A stretch of DNA of 64,000 nt, taken from Clostridium polyendosporum. GTDB lineage: Bacteria > Bacillota > Clostridia > Clostridiales > Clostridiaceae. Below are positions 61,153-64,000 of this stretch, in pieces. The translations under genes were made by a program, and so were the position numbers. A model generated the notes under the pieces. The model saw only the letters and a program-made list of their open reading frames with translations. It was not told the origin of the DNA and searched no databases. The stretch covers positions 81,109 through 145,108 of the forward strand of contig NZ_BOPZ01000007.1 in assembly GCF_018332455.1 (NCBI RefSeq), written 5' to 3'. The first letter of the stretch is position 1. Each line of letters starts with the position of its first letter.

Positions 61153-61371
61153 TTATTTACTATAATTTCATAAAATAAAATCTGGCTGAAGCTATAGATA
61201 CACAACTTCATAATTGAATTAAGAATCTTAGGAAAAATATTGAATGCCTGGACTTTTCTCTAAAATTCGTTAATGATTGAAGTTGTGTATTCTTAATAGT
61301 ATTTATGACTATTAAATTTTATTTTTCATGAATTATTTAAGAATTGAAACAGTGTATTTTTAGCAATTTTC
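61150..61371 (+). repeat. Terminator-linked palindromic repeat, copy H (long form)
   Basis: Begins at the T-tract of the preceding terminator: TTATTTACTATA, ATTTCATAAAATAAAATCTG, GCTGAAGC, then about 180 bp. The extra part contains an inverted pair GATACACAACTTCA (61197-61210) and TGAAGTTGTGTAT (61278-61290), and ends TTTTTAGCAATTTTC. The same tail is found in copy D. Confidence 0.7.
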
Positions 61372-61391
61372 ATCCCTGTTCAGCTTTGTTT

Positions 61392-62273
61392 CTACGCATT
61401 CTTATATTGTAAACTAATCTCATCAATTAACTTATAAATTATATGAGCAACACCATCCTGCTCATTAGTTTTTGTAGCGTATCTACAAATTGCTTTGACT
61501 TCATCACTAGCATTTCCCATAGCAACACTATAATTTACTACACTTAACATGGGTATATCATTATGACTATCACCTATAGCAACAGTATCTTTAAGTGAAA
61601 TGTTATTCATATCAGCAAATGTTTTAAGTGCCAATCCTTTAGAAGCCCTTGAACTAACCATTTCAAAAATATATTCTGTTGATAAAAACAATGAAAAATC
61701 TTTATAATTCTTAAAATACTCTGCACCCTTTTTTCTTTTTCCTTTGTCTAGGCTAAAAGAAAGTATGTTAAGAATATCTTCTTGTTTACCTAATATATCC
61801 TTATAGCTATTGATAAAGGAAAACCCTTGCTGCCCAAACTGCTTATCTACTGCATATAGGTAGTCAAGCATATCATCATCAGGATTCTCTGATAAAATTA
61901 AATCCAATTCTCGTTTTATTATTTGTCTTCCATTAATAGGTGTATATATCGAGTTTGGGGTAGATACCTCATAATAATAGTTATTTTCCTCTAACCATTT
62001 TATTGATTCTTCAACTAATTCGTTAGCTATTTTTATTGAAAATACTCTATTTCCATCCTTATTGTGTAGAGTTGATCCATTATTACCTATTATATATGTT
62101 GATACTCCTGCCTCTTTACATATTTCTAAAGCATCAAAGTAACTTCTACCAGTGGCTATAACCACCTTTATTCCTAGACTTTGAGCATATTTAATTGCTT
62201 CAGCATTTACTTTACTGATTTCACTTCTATGATTAAGTAGTGTTCCATCCATGTCAATTGCAATAATCTTCAT
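61392..62273 (-). CDS. Cof-type HAD hydrolase
   Basis: Phosphatase of the HAD superfamily, Cof/IIB subtype, about 293 aa. Motif I MKIIAIDMDGTLLNHRSE with the Asp nucleophile, motif II in VVIATGRSYFDA, motif III Lys in SSRASKGLALKTFAD, motif IV VAIGDSHNDIPML. Such enzymes hydrolyse sugar phosphates, FMN or PLP; the substrate is unknown. I use ATG 62273 (AGGTGATTTTT before it). Downstream partner of the DeoR regulator, starting 19 bp after its stop. Confidence 0.94.
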   Translation of the reverse strand: MKIIAIDMDGTLLNHRSEISKVNAEAIKYAQSLGIKVVIATGRSYFDALEICKEAGVSTYIIGNNGSTLHNKDGNRVFSIKIANELVEESIKWLEENNYYYEVSTPNSIYTPINGRQIIKRELDLILSENPDDDMLDYLYAVDKQFGQQGFSFINSYKDILGKQEDILNILSFSLDKGKRKKGAEYFKNYKDFSLFLSTEYIFEMVSSRASKGLALKTFADMNNISLKDTVAIGDSHNDIPMLSVVNYSVAMGNASDEVKAICRYATKTNEQDGVAHIIYKLIDEISLQYKNA

Positions 62274-62292
62274 AAAAATCACCTCATACAAC

Positions 62293-63051
62293 TTATTTAT
62301 TATATATAATCTCTATATTCTTCTTTTTAAGTAAGTTTACGTATTTTTCATCAGGTGCCTTGTCTGTAACAACTAAATCAATTTCATCTAAATCTGCAAC
62401 CTTATAATATCCATTTTTACCGAATTTAAAATGATCTATCAATACAATAACTTGATTAGCCTGCTCTATCATCTTTCTCATGACAAAGGCATCCTCTTCA
62501 TAAGCAACAGTTAATCCTTTTTCAGTTATCCCTAGTGCACCAACAAAGGCCTTGTCTGCAAAATAATTAGAAAGCATTTGTATGGTTGAATGACCATAGA
62601 GATATCTGTGCTCATGATTTAGTTGTCCTCCTAAGAGATGAATATTAATTCCATCCTTCGATGAAAGAATGTCTGCTAAATTTATTGAATTTGTTATTAC
62701 AGTACAATTACTGACCTTTAGGTTTTCTGCAGTTATTTGAACAGTTGTAGACGTATCCATAATAACATTGTCTCCATCCTTTACTAATAAGGCTGCCAAT
62801 GCTGCAATAGAACGCTTTTCTTCTATATTTGTACCTAGTCTTACTTTATAATCTTTAATGTCCTCATGACGCTCTGGAAGTATAGCTCCCCCGTGAGTTC
62901 GAACTATAAGTCCTTTACTTTCAAGATTTACAATATCTCTTCTTGCGGTATCTCTAGAAACACCATACAACTTACAAATATCTTCTACACTTATTCTTTT
63001 ATTGTTTTTTAAGTAGTCAATTATAGCCTGCATTCTCTCTATTTGATACAT
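62293..63051 (-). CDS. DeoR-family transcriptional regulator
   Basis: 252-aa repressor: N-terminal HTH (YLKNNKRISVEDICKLYG, then SRDTARRDIVNLESKGLIVR and THGGAILPE) and a C-terminal sugar-phosphate-binding domain (VIMDTSTTVQITAENL, GGQLNHEHRYLYGHST, ADKAFVGALGITEKG). DeoR members usually respond to a sugar phosphate and control sugar genes. RBS TAGGAGG precedes ATG 63051. It forms an operon with the Cof-type HAD hydrolase. An array of repeated operator-like sequences lies upstream (63204-63270). Confidence 0.94.
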   Translation of the reverse strand: MYQIERMQAIIDYLKNNKRISVEDICKLYGVSRDTARRDIVNLESKGLIVRTHGGAILPERHEDIKDYKVRLGTNIEEKRSIAALAALLVKDGDNVIMDTSTTVQITAENLKVSNCTVITNSINLADILSSKDGINIHLLGGQLNHEHRYLYGHSTIQMLSNYFADKAFVGALGITEKGLTVAYEEDAFVMRKMIEQANQVIVLIDHFKFGKNGYYKVADLDEIDLVVTDKAPDEKYVNLLKKKNIEIIYNK

Positions 63052-63203
63052 CACTTTTCCTCCTATGTATAAAGATATATAGATTAATTCTTAATAAAAT
63101 TTATAAAATCTCCTGTTCATTCAATCCTTTTTGCTAAAATTGTAAATTAAGTATAAACTTATATATCTATAATATAATTATAATGAATTATAAACATAAA
63201 TTC

Positions 63204-63270
63204 AAGTATTTGTAATTTATTATAAGTATTTATAATTATTTTTACTTAAAACTAATTATAAATACTTATA
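63204..63270. promoter_or_regulatory. Operator-like repeats between deoR-type and yjbQ-type genes
   Basis: AAGTATTTGTAATTT (63204-63218), AAGTATTTATAATTA (63224-63238) and its inverted copy TAATTATAAATACTT (63253-63267). The last two extend to an 18-bp perfect inverted pair (63221-63238 and 63253-63270), and the direct copies are 20 bp apart. Confidence 0.55.
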
Positions 63271-63402
63271 AATTATATATTAAGGCATTTATATTCCACT
63301 ATCACAATTCTTAATGATAAAATAGTAATATAAATATTCTATTATACTTAATAGTCCTTTAAAAATTATAATCCTATGACATAAACTTTATGAGGTGATA
63401 AC

Positions 63403-63810
63403 ATGAGTAAATTATATAAGTTTTCTATTAAAACAACGTCTTCTCAACAAATTATACATATAAATAAATATGTAGAACAGGCCTTAAGTGAAAGTGGTAT
63501 TAAGGAAGGTATAGGTATTATATTCTGTCCTCATACCACTGGTGGTATAACTATAAATGAAAATGCTGATCCAGACGTGGTTCATGATTTACTCTACGGT
63601 TTTGAAAAAGTATATCCTGAAAAGGATAGAAATTATAGACACTTTGAAGGGAATTCCCACTCACACTTAAAATCTTCTACTGTTGGTGCATCTCAAACTG
63701 TTATAATTACTGAAGGAAAACTCCTTTTAGGTACTTGGCAGGATATATACTTTTGCGAGTTTGATGGTCCAAGAACCAGAAACTTTTATGTAAAGATTAT
63801 TGAAGGTTAA
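63403..63810 (+). CDS. YjbQ/UPF0047 family protein (possible thiamine phosphate synthase activity)
   Basis: 135 aa. Family marks are the metal-binding FCPHTTGGITINENADPDV with His, DRNYRHFEGNSHSHLKSSTV (three His) and a C-terminal LLLGTWQDIYFCEFDGPRTR. YjbQ-type proteins have been reported to have weak thiamine-phosphate synthase activity; the physiological role is open. RBS TTATGAGGTGATAAC. Ends before two tandem terminators. Confidence 0.92.
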   Translation: MSKLYKFSIKTTSSQQIIHINKYVEQALSESGIKEGIGIIFCPHTTGGITINENADPDVVHDLLYGFEKVYPEKDRNYRHFEGNSHSHLKSSTVGASQTVIITEGKLLLGTWQDIYFCEFDGPRTRNFYVKIIEG

Positions 63811-63857
63811 TAAAACTAATCAGACATCTTGTCTACTGAATTTTAGTAAAAGCACAC

Positions 63858-63891
63858 AAAAATGGGTGGTAATTAATACCACCCATTTTCA
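63858..63891 (+). terminator. First terminator after the yjbQ-type gene
   Basis: AAAATGGGTGGTA pairs with TACCACCCATTTT around ATTAA. Confidence 0.8.
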
Positions 63892-63893
63892 GA

Positions 63894-63925
63894 CTGCTGA
63901 CAAAGTGTCAGCAGTCTTTGTTTTT
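63894..63925 (+). terminator. Second terminator after the yjbQ-type gene
   Basis: GACTGCTGAC pairs with GTCAGCAGTC around AAAGT, then TTTGTTTTT. Confidence 0.85.
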
Positions 63926-63982
63926 ACTGAATTATGAAGTAAAATTAAAAGTATAGAATTTTATTTCATAGGAGTTATTCAA

Positions 63983-64000
63983 ATGATACGAGAAAGAAAA
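63983..64000 (+). CDS. Start of a gene cut by the window end
   Basis: ATGATACGAGAAAGAAAA (MIRERK) follows AGGAGTTATTCAA, a good RBS with proper spacing. Only six codons are visible, so the product cannot be named. Confidence 0.5.

Overview
The window looks like the chromosome of an anaerobic, spore-forming-type Clostridium or close relative. The DNA is very AT-rich and genes carry strong AGGAGG-type ribosome binding sites. A three-subunit electron-bifurcating [FeFe]-hydrogenase, T-box and riboswitch control, tRNA clusters closed by intrinsic terminators, and SigI/RsgI-type and YerC-type proteins all fit that group. All gene calls are read from translated sequence and family knowledge; no database search was possible.

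Layout. 1-7 kb: end of an ABC-transporter ATPase gene with its two-component system, an aldehyde dehydrogenase, an RsiV-like secreted protein, and a hydrolase/deacetylase pair. A compact DnaA-box cluster lies between the divergent units near 4.9 kb. 7-10 kb: RluF, a protein fusing the SigI C-terminal domain to an RsgI-like anti-sigma factor, a 58-aa small protein and IspF. 10-14 kb: eight tRNA genes (Lys, Gly x3, Gln x2, Arg, Leu), all on the minus strand, plus a decayed tRNA-Gly, an HNH protein and unknown genes. 14-21 kb: T-box and thrS, a Gln/Gly/Met tandem-repeat protein, 5-formyl-THF cyclo-ligase, a 50-aa protein, a transaldolase and an ammonium transporter. The ammonium transporter sits behind a perfect consensus promoter that runs straight into a terminator-like hairpin. 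21-31 kb: YVTN-repeat lipoprotein, hydrogenase operon, NagZ-like lipoprotein, and cobalt ECF genes cbiMNQ (no cbiO) under a cobalamin riboswitch.

31-34.5 kb is an accessory patch: a broken metallophosphoesterase gene, a PHP phosphoesterase, a kinase-fold protein and an IS1595-type transposase. 34.6-42 kb holds the mannitol locus: mtlR, mtlA (EIICBA), mtlD and a second EIICB paralogue without EIIA. 43-46.3 kb holds sacB (levansucrase) and a levB-like endolevanase, very similar to the Bacillus sacB-levB pair and probably imported. 46.5-64 kb: glmS with its ribozyme, ptsG with a RAT antiterminator, ribDE-BA-H with an FMN riboswitch, a ferritin-like protein, glmM, a YerC-type regulator, a MIF-type tautomerase, an FAD oxidoreductase, a HAD/DeoR pair and a YjbQ protein.

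The genes mainly form a sugar-economy set: mannitol and glucose PTS, levan synthesis and breakdown, amino-sugar synthesis by GlmS and GlmM, and disposal of fermentation electrons by the hydrogenase. Most operons are controlled at the RNA level (T-box, cobalamin, FMN, glmS ribozyme, RAT, hairpin in the amt leader).

The most unusual observations are (1) the SigI-C/RsgI fusion lacking a sigma-2 domain, (2) a family of about eight short palindromic repeats, seven of which sit directly behind an intrinsic terminator in one fixed orientation, and (3) the promoter-hairpin arrangement upstream of amt.
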